A stretch of DNA of 14,286 bases from Sediminibacterium sp. (GTDB taxonomy: Bacteria > Bacteroidota > Bacteroidia > Chitinophagales > Chitinophagaceae), in contig JALQXE010000070.1 of assembly GCA_023263235.1 (NCBI GenBank), positions 1 to 14,286 of the forward strand, in the 5' to 3' direction. Positions 8,440 to 14,286 of this stretch are shown here, one piece after another. The position numbers were made by a program, and so were the translations under genes. The notes under the pieces were generated by a model that had not been told where the DNA came from, made no database searches, and saw only the letters and a list, made by a program, of their open reading frames with translations. Each line of letters opens with the position of its first letter. Positions within the stretch are counted from its first letter, which is position 1.

Positions 8440-9453
8440 TTAAATCAAACTTGCCTCAAGTTCTTTAAATGATTCAGCAGGATTTGCTCCCTCCCAAAGT
8501 ATTTTATAAATGGCGGTTACAATGGGCAAATTAACACCAATATTTTGGTTAATGGCCATAATACATTTACAAGCATTATACCCTTCGGCAACCATATTCA
8601 TTTCCAATTCAGCAGCACGAACCGAATATCCTTTCCCAATCATATTACCAAAAGTTCTATTTCTACTATGCAAGGAATAACAGGTAACCAAAAGATCGCC
8701 CAAATATACCGACGCTGAATAATTTACAGCATCACAGGGTGATCCCTTTTGTTCCATGACCCCTTTTAAAAACTGCTTCATTTCATTAGCGGCATTGGCA
8801 ATGTAAACACTCAAAAAATTATCGCCATATTCCAAGCCATGTGCAATACCAGCACCCAAAGCATAAATATTTTTAGCTACCCCAGCATATTGAACACCAA
8901 ATACATCATTGTTTACAATGGTATTGATGTAATCATTTTTAAAACATTGGGAAACACTAAATGTGTCCTCTGCGTTCACGCCCGAAAAAGTAAGATAAGA
9001 CAATTGTTCTGCTGCCACCTCTTCCGCATGACTGGGGCCCAACAAAGTAAAATATTGAGCTAATGGAAAGTTGAATTGTTGTTCCAAATATTGATTCAAC
9101 AATAAATTATATTTAGGCAAAACTCCCTTCACAGCAGAAACCACTTTTTTGCCTTGCAATGCATTCTTATCCAAACCAGCTAAAGAAGATTCAATATGAA
9201 TGGAAGGAACTGCAATGATAACAATATGTGCATCCTTAACTACCTCTGATACCTTATCTGAGAAATTGATTTTTGTTACATCAAAATAAGCATTCCTTAA
9301 ATAATGAGGATTGTGATGTCGCTTTTGAAAGTACTCAATATTGTTGGCCTGACGAACCCACCAATTAATTGCAAAACCATTGTCTGTAACAATTTTTGCT
9401 ATGGCTGTAGCCCAACTTCCACTTCCTATAATTCCTATACGCTGTTCCTTCAT
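8440..9453 (-). CDS. gpsA: NAD(P)-dependent glycerol-3-phosphate dehydrogenase
   Basis: GpsA reduces dihydroxyacetone phosphate to sn-glycerol 3-phosphate in the cytoplasm, supplying the backbone for phospholipid synthesis. The 337-residue protein has the Rossmann motif GIIGSGSWATA (Gly7-Ala17), the conserved lysine in SAVKG (Lys109), and LLGPSHAEEVA (138-147). The catalytic lysine in AKNIYALGAG is Lys194, and the substrate-binding SRNRTFG is at 263-269. The length matches the family. The start is ATG at 9453. It is convergent with hemW and separated from the upstream adaptor gene by a terminator, so it is probably transcribed alone. Confidence 0.96.
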   Translation of the reverse strand: MKEQRIGIIGSGSWATAIAKIVTDNGFAINWWVRQANNIEYFQKRHHNPHYLRNAYFDVTKINFSDKVSEVVKDAHIVIIAVPSIHIESSLAGLDKNALQGKKVVSAVKGVLPKYNLLLNQYLEQQFNFPLAQYFTLLGPSHAEEVAAEQLSYLTFSGVNAEDTFSVSQCFKNDYINTIVNNDVFGVQYAGVAKNIYALGAGIAHGLEYGDNFLSVYIANAANEMKQFLKGVMEQKGSPCDAVNYSASVYLGDLLVTCYSLHSRNRTFGNMIGKGYSVRAAELEMNMVAEGYNACKCIMAINQNIGVNLPIVTAIYKILWEGANPAESFKELEASLI

Positions 9454-9457
9454 TTTT

Positions 9458-9465
9458 CAAATATA
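9458..9465 (-). promoter_or_regulatory. Candidate -7 promoter element for gpsA
   Basis: The minus strand reads TATATTTG, an exact match to TAnnTTTG, ending only four bases before the gpsA ATG. A transcript from here would be almost leaderless. No -33 TTG is visible; the expected position falls in the terminator hairpin of the upstream unit. Weak evidence taken alone. Confidence 0.28.
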
Positions 9466-9473
9466 CGAAAACA

Positions 9474-9508
9474 TAAAAAAAGGGGCACATTTTTTAGATG
9501 CGCCCCTT
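9474..9508 (-). terminator. Rho-independent terminator of the tolC-adaptor unit
   Basis: On the minus strand a GC-rich hairpin pairs 9498-9507 with 9481-9490 (ten positions, one mismatch: AGGGGCACAT on the plus strand against ATGCGCCCCT), with a 7-base loop. The A-run at 9475-9481 gives a U tract directly after the stem in the minus-strand RNA. It lies 21 bases past the adaptor stop codon and before the gpsA start. On the plus strand no T-run follows, so it is directional. Confidence 0.82.
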
Positions 9509-9528
9509 GTTATACTATTTAATATGAT

Positions 9529-10881
9529 TTACTTCTTTTCCTCAAACAATTTTTCCTTAGCAACTACTTTTACCAAAGTGCCGTCTTTTAATAATTTACT
9601 CACCGTGCTATAAGGACCCGTAATCACTTCATCTCCCACTTTTAAGCCACTTACTTCAATATAGTTTAGGTCTTGAATATCTGTTTTCACCTTCACCATT
9701 TTTACTTTATTGTCTTTTTGTAAAACAAAAACAACTTCATTTAAATCATCATCTGTGTTGGCTGGAGCCGGAGCATTTTTATTGTCTGTTGCGGCTGAAA
9801 CTTTAGTGTCTTTACCATTGCCTTCTTTGTCTCTTGTAGTTACTGCATTTAATGGAACTGAAATTACATTCACTTTAGACTTTGTTTGAATATCGGCACT
9901 CGCCGTCATACCTGGACGGAAAGGAAACTTTGCATTTTCAACGATCAAGTCGGCATAACTAGAAGGCTCTAAACGAATATGCACTTTATAATTAGCCACT
10001 TCCGTACTAGAAGCTGCAGTTGCAGATAAAGCAGAAACAGGATTGGCAATTTTATATACTATTCCTTTAAACTTTCTTTTATTATATGCATCTACTTCAA
10101 CTAATGCAGTGTCACCTATTTTAACTTTTGTAATATCATTTTCACCCACATCCACTCTAACTTCAATACTTTTCATATCGGCCACACGCATCATTTCGGT
10201 ACCAGCCATTTGTGCGGTACCCACTACGCGCTCTCCTTTTTTAACGCCCATTGAACTTACAATACCATCCATAGGAGCAACGATGGTTGTTCGTGCTAAA
10301 TCCTTTTCGGCACGAGATAACTGTGCTCTTACGCCCTGAATTTGTGCAGCACTACTTTTAATAGCCTGTTGCGCACTCAAATAATTTGATTCAGCAGAAC
10401 GGAAACTTTGTTCTGTTTGCTCAAACTCTGATCTTGAAACAATTTTATCAGCCAATAACTTTTGGTAACGCTCATATGTAGCTTTCGTATTCTCGTAACT
10501 TGTTTTTAAACCGCTTAAACTTGCTTTTACATTTTCGTATTGTGCTTGTGTTTGGTTTACACTTGCAGTAACCTGATCTCTTTGTGTAGAATAGATATCG
10601 GCATATATCTTAGCCAATACCTGACCCTTAGTTACTTTATCCCCTTCTTCAACAAAAAGGTTTACCACTTCACCAGAGATATCCGGGCTTACTTTTACTT
10701 CAATTTCAGGATATACCTTACCGCTTGCATTTACCGATTCAGTAATCGTTCTTAATTGTACTTTTTCGGTAGTTACTTCTTCGCCCGTTTCTTTACCAAT
10801 AACCCCAGTTTTCTTTAAAGTAACCAATACAATGATAACCGCAAATAAGCCAACGATTATCCAAATTAATTTCTTCTTCAT
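9529..10881 (-). CDS. Periplasmic adaptor (membrane fusion protein, HlyD/MacA/RND type)
   Basis: Adaptors of this family bridge an inner-membrane exporter and a TolC-type outer-membrane channel. The 450-residue protein has an uncleaved N-terminal membrane anchor (about residues 5-21) and a first barrel/lipoyl half (VKVSPDISGEVVNLFVEEGDKVTKGQVLA, 63-90). A long Gln/Ala/Ser-rich coiled-coil hairpin spans about 97-195. The second lipoyl half (TTIVAPMDGIVSSMGVKKGERV, 198-219) and beta-barrel domains through about 345 follow. A polar low-complexity insert (about 351-380, rich in K, D, N and A) precedes the membrane-proximal domain with VSGLKVGDEVITGPY. It is 27 bases after the tolC-like gene. A strong terminator follows, so no pump gene is in the unit. 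MacA-like (ABC pump) and RND-type partners are both possible; substrate unknown. Confidence 0.9.
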   Translation of the reverse strand: MKKKLIWIIVGLFAVIIVLVTLKKTGVIGKETGEEVTTEKVQLRTITESVNASGKVYPEIEVKVSPDISGEVVNLFVEEGDKVTKGQVLAKIYADIYSTQRDQVTASVNQTQAQYENVKASLSGLKTSYENTKATYERYQKLLADKIVSRSEFEQTEQSFRSAESNYLSAQQAIKSSAAQIQGVRAQLSRAEKDLARTTIVAPMDGIVSSMGVKKGERVVGTAQMAGTEMMRVADMKSIEVRVDVGENDITKVKIGDTALVEVDAYNKRKFKGIVYKIANPVSALSATAASSTEVANYKVHIRLEPSSYADLIVENAKFPFRPGMTASADIQTKSKVNVISVPLNAVTTRDKEGNGKDTKVSAATDNKNAPAPANTDDDLNEVVFVLQKDNKVKMVKVKTDIQDLNYIEVSGLKVGDEVITGPYSTVSKLLKDGTLVKVVAKEKLFEEKK

Positions 10882-10908
10882 GATTGTCTATTTAATTGTG
10901 CTAATAAC

Positions 10909-12369
10909 TTATAATGATAATGCTTCTCCTTTATAAAACTCAAGTAATTTAATTCTAAATACATACTCATATTGAGCCGCTTTAAAATTCACTTTTGCTT
11001 TAAGAAAATTATTTTGATTGTTTAATAATTCAATGGTACCTAATAAACCTAATTCATATCGCTTAGTTGCAAACTCATATGTTTTTTCGGCAGCTGTTAA
11101 CGCTTTTTGAGTAGCTGATAATTTATTGAAAGCCACTACCGCATTGGTATAGGCAGTATAAATATCTTGTTTCAATTTAAGATTTGTGTTTTCCTCTTGC
11201 AAACTAGCGCTACGATAATTTAACTTGGCTTGTGCGTAGGCAATTTTTGATTGATGCGCATTGAAAATAGGAATGTTCATTTGGAAGCCAAAGCTTTGTC
11301 CAAAGTTATTATTCACTTGATTGCTCCAACCATTCCAAATATTACCCCAATTTCTTTGTGATGTAACCGGTGAAAAAATAGGGCTTTGAATAAAGTATTT
11401 TGTACTATTCACCGTTACAAATGGAGAAGCTGCTGTAGGGGTACTATATCCTGAAAAATTATACCCACTAACATAATTAAATACATTAGAGAAGTTAGAA
11501 CTTAAACTATAACCAAAACTTATACTTGGATAAAAATTAGCTTTAGTAGCCATTTGATTTTTATTGGCGGCTTTCACACGAAGTGCTGCAGCCTTAACTC
11601 CAGGAAGGTTTTGAGAGGCTACACTAAAAACATAATCGGGTTGTAAATCTGCGAAAGATTGTAATTGAATTTTATCTACCGACTGTGCTTGAATATCAAA
11701 AGGTTTACTTGCATCTAAATTCAACAAAGCCTTTAACAACATTTTACTTTGTTCAATATTCGCATTTGCTGAAATAAATGTACTACTATCGTTTGCCAAT
11801 TGTGTTTCTAACTCTAATAAATTTAACTCAGGTAACAATCCAACTTCAACTCTTTTTTTAGTAGCTGCTAATTGTTGCTTGGTTTGATCAATTTGAATTT
11901 TAGCAATTTGTGCTTGCTCAATAGCCGACAACACTTGTAAATAATATGTAGCCACGCTCATTGAAATATCATTGGATGCGTTTTGTTTATCTGCTTCGGA
12001 AGCCTGCCAACTTAAATTAGCCGCATCCGCAGCGTTACGTAATCTGCCAGCATTAAAAACTTGAACACCTCCATTTAACCCAAAGTTATTGTACAAAAAC
12101 TGGGTATTGGTAAAACCGTTGGTGGTAGGATCAATGGAGCGTCCTAATCTCAATCCCATACCTGATGAACCATTAATGGTTGGCAATTGGTTGGATTTAG
12201 CCAATTCTGCCTGCAATTTGGCAAGTCGGGCTTGCACATCGGCCTGCTGAACCGAAATATTATGCTGGATAGCATATTCAACGCAGGTTTTAAGATCCCA
12301 TTGGGTTGTTTCTTGTGCACTTAAGCCCAATGAAAAACTTATTAATAAAAATGTAAATATGTATTTCAT
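10909..12369 (-). CDS. TolC-family outer-membrane efflux channel
   Basis: This is an outer-membrane channel that docks onto an adaptor/pump complex to export solutes or peptides. The 486-residue protein begins with a clean signal peptide (MKYIFTFLLISFSLGLSA, cut before Gln19). The typical TolC start WDLKTCVEYAIQHNISVQQA follows, and then two outer-membrane-efflux-protein repeats made of long amphipathic helices. Markers include AELAKSNQLPTINGSSG, QIDQTKQQLAATKKRVEVGL and, in the second repeat, AEKTYEFATKRYELGLLGTIELLNNQ. The central segment (about residues 290-355) is rich in Asn, Ser and Tyr, as expected for strands and loops near the membrane. It is the first gene of a two-gene unit with the adaptor, and has a good promoter upstream. 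The partner pump is not encoded here. Confidence 0.92.
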   Translation of the reverse strand: MKYIFTFLLISFSLGLSAQETTQWDLKTCVEYAIQHNISVQQADVQARLAKLQAELAKSNQLPTINGSSGMGLRLGRSIDPTTNGFTNTQFLYNNFGLNGGVQVFNAGRLRNAADAANLSWQASEADKQNASNDISMSVATYYLQVLSAIEQAQIAKIQIDQTKQQLAATKKRVEVGLLPELNLLELETQLANDSSTFISANANIEQSKMLLKALLNLDASKPFDIQAQSVDKIQLQSFADLQPDYVFSVASQNLPGVKAAALRVKAANKNQMATKANFYPSISFGYSLSSNFSNVFNYVSGYNFSGYSTPTAASPFVTVNSTKYFIQSPIFSPVTSQRNWGNIWNGWSNQVNNNFGQSFGFQMNIPIFNAHQSKIAYAQAKLNYRSASLQEENTNLKLKQDIYTAYTNAVVAFNKLSATQKALTAAEKTYEFATKRYELGLLGTIELLNNQNNFLKAKVNFKAAQYEYVFRIKLLEFYKGEALSL

Positions 12370-12399
12370 GTGTTTATTTTAGCGTACCATTTTACACTA

Positions 12400-12428
12400 C
12401 AAAAGTACACAAATGAAAGCTAGTTCAA
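12400..12428 (-). promoter_or_regulatory. Bacteroidota-type promoter of the tolC-adaptor unit
   Basis: On the minus strand a TTG (12426-12428) is followed after 18 bases by TACTTTTG (12400-12407), matching the Bacteroidota sigma-ABfr consensus (TTTG-like -33, TAnnTTTG -7). The predicted start of transcription is about 12393-12397, giving a leader of roughly 25 bases before the ATG at 12369. It is the best promoter match in the window because both elements are present at about the expected spacing. Confidence 0.6.
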
Positions 12429-12498
12429 GAATTATTAGACAAACGGAAAAGGATGCCAATTAAGGCCATTTTTTTATAGATGAAAGGCTGATATAATC

Positions 12499-13836
12499 CT
12501 ATCCTAAGATAGATGCTCCCTTTTTATAATAAAACAAGCGATAAATGATAAGAACAATCACTATTAAACAAACCGCAGTGAATGCAGCATAAGGTTTATC
12601 TATCACCACTGCCACAGCCACAAAAGCATAGGCCATTACAAATATACCTGCTAAAATGGGTGTCCATTTTTTAAGCGCCCCTGTTACCGACTCGTTGCCC
12701 TGGCCCTTGCGTCTCAAAATAAATAAAGTGGCCGCCGAAGTGCTCATCCCCATGCAATCTAAAAAGATACTAAAGCTTAACACATCATCTACCCCCTTTC
12801 CAAAAAAGGTTACTAAAATTGTGGTGATTGCAAAAACAGTTAACCCCGGTACGAGTGCATCTGTTTTTGGATGTTTGGATTGAAAAATTTTAGGCAATAC
12901 TTTATCCTCACTCATGGCGTACATCACACGAGGGTTACTCATTAAAATAACATTCACATAAGCAAGTACACTTAGCACCATAGCAAAGTCAAAAACCTTC
13001 GCACCATATTTTCCAAACCAAGCTTCAAATAATAATGAACCAATGGCATTGGCATTTTTCATTTGATCAAAACCAATTACTTTAATATAAGTATAGTTAA
13101 TAGCTAGGTATAAGAACAAAACAATAAATATGCCCAACACAATACCACGTTGCATGGTTTTAGCTGATTTTACTTCGGAGCCAAAATTGATAGTTTGCTG
13201 ATATCCCCCGTAGGTAAAGAAAACAGAAACCAAACTTACCAAAAGTAAAAGGCCGCCATTATGTCCATTGTAAACTTTTATCTCTCCTTCATTCACACCA
13301 TGAATAGGCACTGTCACCCCTTTAAAGAAAGAAGAAATTAATAATAGAATTAAACTAATTTTTACAACCATTAAAACATTTTGTGTTCTACTACTTGTTT
13401 TTAATCCTAATAAATTAACGATATAAAAAAGACCTACAGATAATGAAGCAATACCTACATTAAATAAAGTACTAGAAGGATGTCCAAATAATAAATCACT
13501 TACATAGTCTGCACCAATCAAAGCCACAACGGCTAAGGACGCGGCGTTACTTATTAATATGAGTACATTAATGGTAAAGCCTACTCCAGGATGGTAACAA
13601 TGTGCAAACACTTTATAATAACCTCCCATCACCGGCAAACGCTGACCAATTTCTGCATAGGTTAAGGCACCCAATAAAGCAATAGCTCCTCCAATAATCC
13701 AAGCGCCAAAAAATATAAAAGGGGTGCCCGATTTAGCAGCAATGGTTGCAGGGGTTTTGAAAATGCCCATTCCTATAACAAGGCTTACCACAATCATGGT
13801 TAAGCTAAAAAAATTAATGGCTTGCTTTTGTTTCAT
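12499..13836 (-). CDS. APC-superfamily amino acid permease
   Basis: This is an inner-membrane transporter of the amino acid-polyamine-organocation superfamily, probably taking up or exchanging amino acids. The 445-residue protein has about 12 membrane helices. The hallmark first-helix motif is VIGMGIFKTPATIAAKSG (about 20-37), with the unwound G-x-G-I-F substrate-binding turn. It is followed by GAWIIGGAIALLGALTYAEIGQRLPVMGGYY and, in helix 6, VFFTYGGYQQTINFGSE. The C-terminus ends in a short basic tail (FYYKKGASILG). Substrate cannot be told from sequence; the overall look is that of the LAT/serine-threonine-exchanger branch. It is transcribed away from the riboswitch-controlled gene, and nothing suggests shared control. 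The start is ATG at 13836. Confidence 0.9.
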   Translation of the reverse strand: MKQKQAINFFSLTMIVVSLVIGMGIFKTPATIAAKSGTPFIFFGAWIIGGAIALLGALTYAEIGQRLPVMGGYYKVFAHCYHPGVGFTINVLILISNAASLAVVALIGADYVSDLLFGHPSSTLFNVGIASLSVGLFYIVNLLGLKTSSRTQNVLMVVKISLILLLISSFFKGVTVPIHGVNEGEIKVYNGHNGGLLLLVSLVSVFFTYGGYQQTINFGSEVKSAKTMQRGIVLGIFIVLFLYLAINYTYIKVIGFDQMKNANAIGSLLFEAWFGKYGAKVFDFAMVLSVLAYVNVILMSNPRVMYAMSEDKVLPKIFQSKHPKTDALVPGLTVFAITTILVTFFGKGVDDVLSFSIFLDCMGMSTSAATLFILRRKGQGNESVTGALKKWTPILAGIFVMAYAFVAVAVVIDKPYAAFTAVCLIVIVLIIYRLFYYKKGASILG

Positions 13837-13963
13837 TCAATCTTAATTTAAAACGCAGCACTACTTTATCATGGAGCGCATTGTTAAGGATAAATATATT
13901 AAATCTCTTGTAGTTTTCAACAAAGGGTTGATAATTAAAACGGTCTACCCCCATTATTATATC

Positions 13964-13971
13964 TATGTTTG
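13964..13971 (+). promoter_or_regulatory. Candidate -7 promoter element for the riboswitch transcript
   Basis: TATGTTTG matches TAnnTTTG exactly and lies just before the aptamer. Initiation would be expected near 13975-13980, right at the aptamer core, which begins about 13981. No -33 TTG is visible at normal spacing. If the 6-bp outer helix 13972-13977/14155-14160 is really transcribed, the promoter must be further upstream. Confidence 0.33.
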
Positions 13972-14160
13972 TGTTGGAATTAGGTTCATGAAAATGATTA
14001 AAAGGGAATCCAGTAAATGCTGGAGCTATTCCCGTAGCTGTAAGTTCTAAGCCTTTGGTAAATACAAATGGCAGCAATGCAAGATCCACTGAAGCAATTT
14101 GGGAAGGATGCATTGTTTGGAACAAGCCAGAAGACCTGCCTAGTTAAATTATAACCAACA
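13972..14160 (+). ncRNA. Cobalamin (B12) riboswitch aptamer
   Basis: This is the adenosylcobalamin-class riboswitch. Conserved blocks occur in order: AAAAGGGAATCCAG (14000-14013) folding with CTGGAGC; the G-A-A stem GGGAA (14003-14007) against TTCCC (14029-14033); GTAGCTGTAAG (14034-14044); CCACTG (14086-14091); GGGAAGG (14101-14107); and the B12 box AAGCCAGAAGACCTGCC (14124-14140). AGGT (13982-13985) can pair with ACCT (14134-14137). An 8-bp helix joins 14073-14080 to 14110-14117, followed by ATCC/GGAT (14084-14087/14106-14109). A possible outer helix is 13972-13977 with 14155-14160. It faces the plus-strand gene starting at 14240. The core is beyond doubt; the outer ends are uncertain. Confidence 0.93.
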
Positions 14161-14210
14161 GCTTTCGGGTAAAAAGCAGGATTTGTAAAAGAATTCACTT
14201 CTTCCAGGAA

Positions 14211-14245
14211 GCTCATTGTTCACTCAAAAACAAAAAACAATGAGC
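14211..14245 (+). promoter_or_regulatory. Start-codon-sequestering hairpin (riboswitch expression platform)
   Basis: GCTCATTGTT (14211-14220) is perfectly complementary to AACAATGAGC (14236-14245), a 10-bp stem with a 15-base A-rich loop. The 3' arm contains the ATG at 14240-14242 and the second codon, so folding would hide the start of translation. No T-run follows, which argues against a transcription terminator. A short hairpin just upstream (GCTTT 14161-14165 with AAAGC 14173-14177, loop CGGGTAA) may be an additional part of the platform. Confidence 0.75.
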
Positions 14246-14286
14246 AAAAAATTAATCACGCTCTTGGTAGGCATCATCGCTACCAC
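14240..14286 (+). CDS. Start of an exported protein under B12 riboswitch control (cut by window), possibly a BtuB-like TonB receptor
   Basis: Only 15 codons plus two bases are visible: MSKKLITLLVGIIAT. The basic n-region (KK) followed by an uninterrupted hydrophobic run is the beginning of a signal peptide or membrane anchor, so the product is exported. Control by a cobalamin riboswitch in a Bacteroidota genome most often points to a TonB-dependent cobalamin receptor (BtuB) or another B12-uptake component; that is inference from context, since no diagnostic domain is in view. The A-rich leader before the ATG and lack of a Shine-Dalgarno site are normal for the phylum. Confidence 0.65.
   Translation, partial: MSKKLITLLVGIIAT

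Noticed and set aside
12453..12475. A hairpin (ATGCC against GGCCAT with one bulge) followed by seven T on the plus strand, resembling a terminator.
   Set aside because: The T-run is on the plus-strand side, yet both neighbouring genes are on the minus strand. In the minus direction the stem is followed only by CCTTTTCC, so it is not a convincing terminator for the permease.
13814..14216. Two overlapping open frames of 103 and 72 codons on the minus strand across the APC-permease upstream region.
   Set aside because: They are antisense to the cobalamin riboswitch, whose conserved RNA blocks explain the sequence. The translated products look like no protein family, and one overlaps the permease start.
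1..14286. CRISPR array, insertion sequence, phage, toxin-antitoxin or defence gene.
   Set aside because: No regularly spaced repeats, transposase, integrase or defence domains were seen on either strand. All long frames belong to recognisable housekeeping, secretion or transport families.

Overview
The window comes from a member of the Bacteroidota. Three things point there: a gldK-gldL-gldM block (type IX secretion/gliding motor), AT-rich DNA with A-rich gene leaders instead of Shine-Dalgarno sites, and promoter-like sites of the TAnnTTTG type. A chitinophagal/sphingobacterial lineage seems likely, but the sequence does not prove it.

Layout, left to right. (1) 1-3102, minus strand: gldK, gldL and the first three quarters of gldM, which runs off the left edge. 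These encode the outer-membrane ring protein and the inner-membrane proton-driven motor of the type IX secretion system. (2) 3231-7210, minus strand: a tight three-gene unit encoding a DUF4271 membrane protein, a HEM4/uroporphyrinogen-III synthase family protein, and a long DUF255 thioredoxin-fold protein (YyaL/SPATA20 type). (3) 7280-8404, plus strand: the radical-SAM heme chaperone HemW, divergent from unit 2. (4) 8440-9453, minus strand: gpsA, glycerol-3-phosphate dehydrogenase, convergent with hemW. (5) 9474-12428, minus strand: a complete-looking transcription unit with a promoter, a TolC-type outer-membrane channel, a periplasmic adaptor and a rho-independent terminator. It has no inner-membrane pump gene. 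(6) 12499-13836, minus strand: an APC-family amino acid permease. (7) 13964-14286, plus strand: a cobalamin riboswitch followed by the first 15 codons of an exported protein, plausibly a BtuB-like TonB-dependent receptor.

Most of the window is ordinary core genome. The part most worth attention is the right end. Behind the B12 aptamer, a perfect 10-bp hairpin buries the AUG of the downstream gene. The 5' arm of that hairpin repeats a 7-mer that forms one side of a long helix inside the aptamer. This suggests a strand-exchange switch acting on translation. The second oddity is a GldK with no cysteine in its first 256 residues, so it cannot be lipidated in the way GldK/PorK lipoproteins normally are. 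I saw no CRISPR array, insertion sequence, tRNA, rRNA or phage gene.
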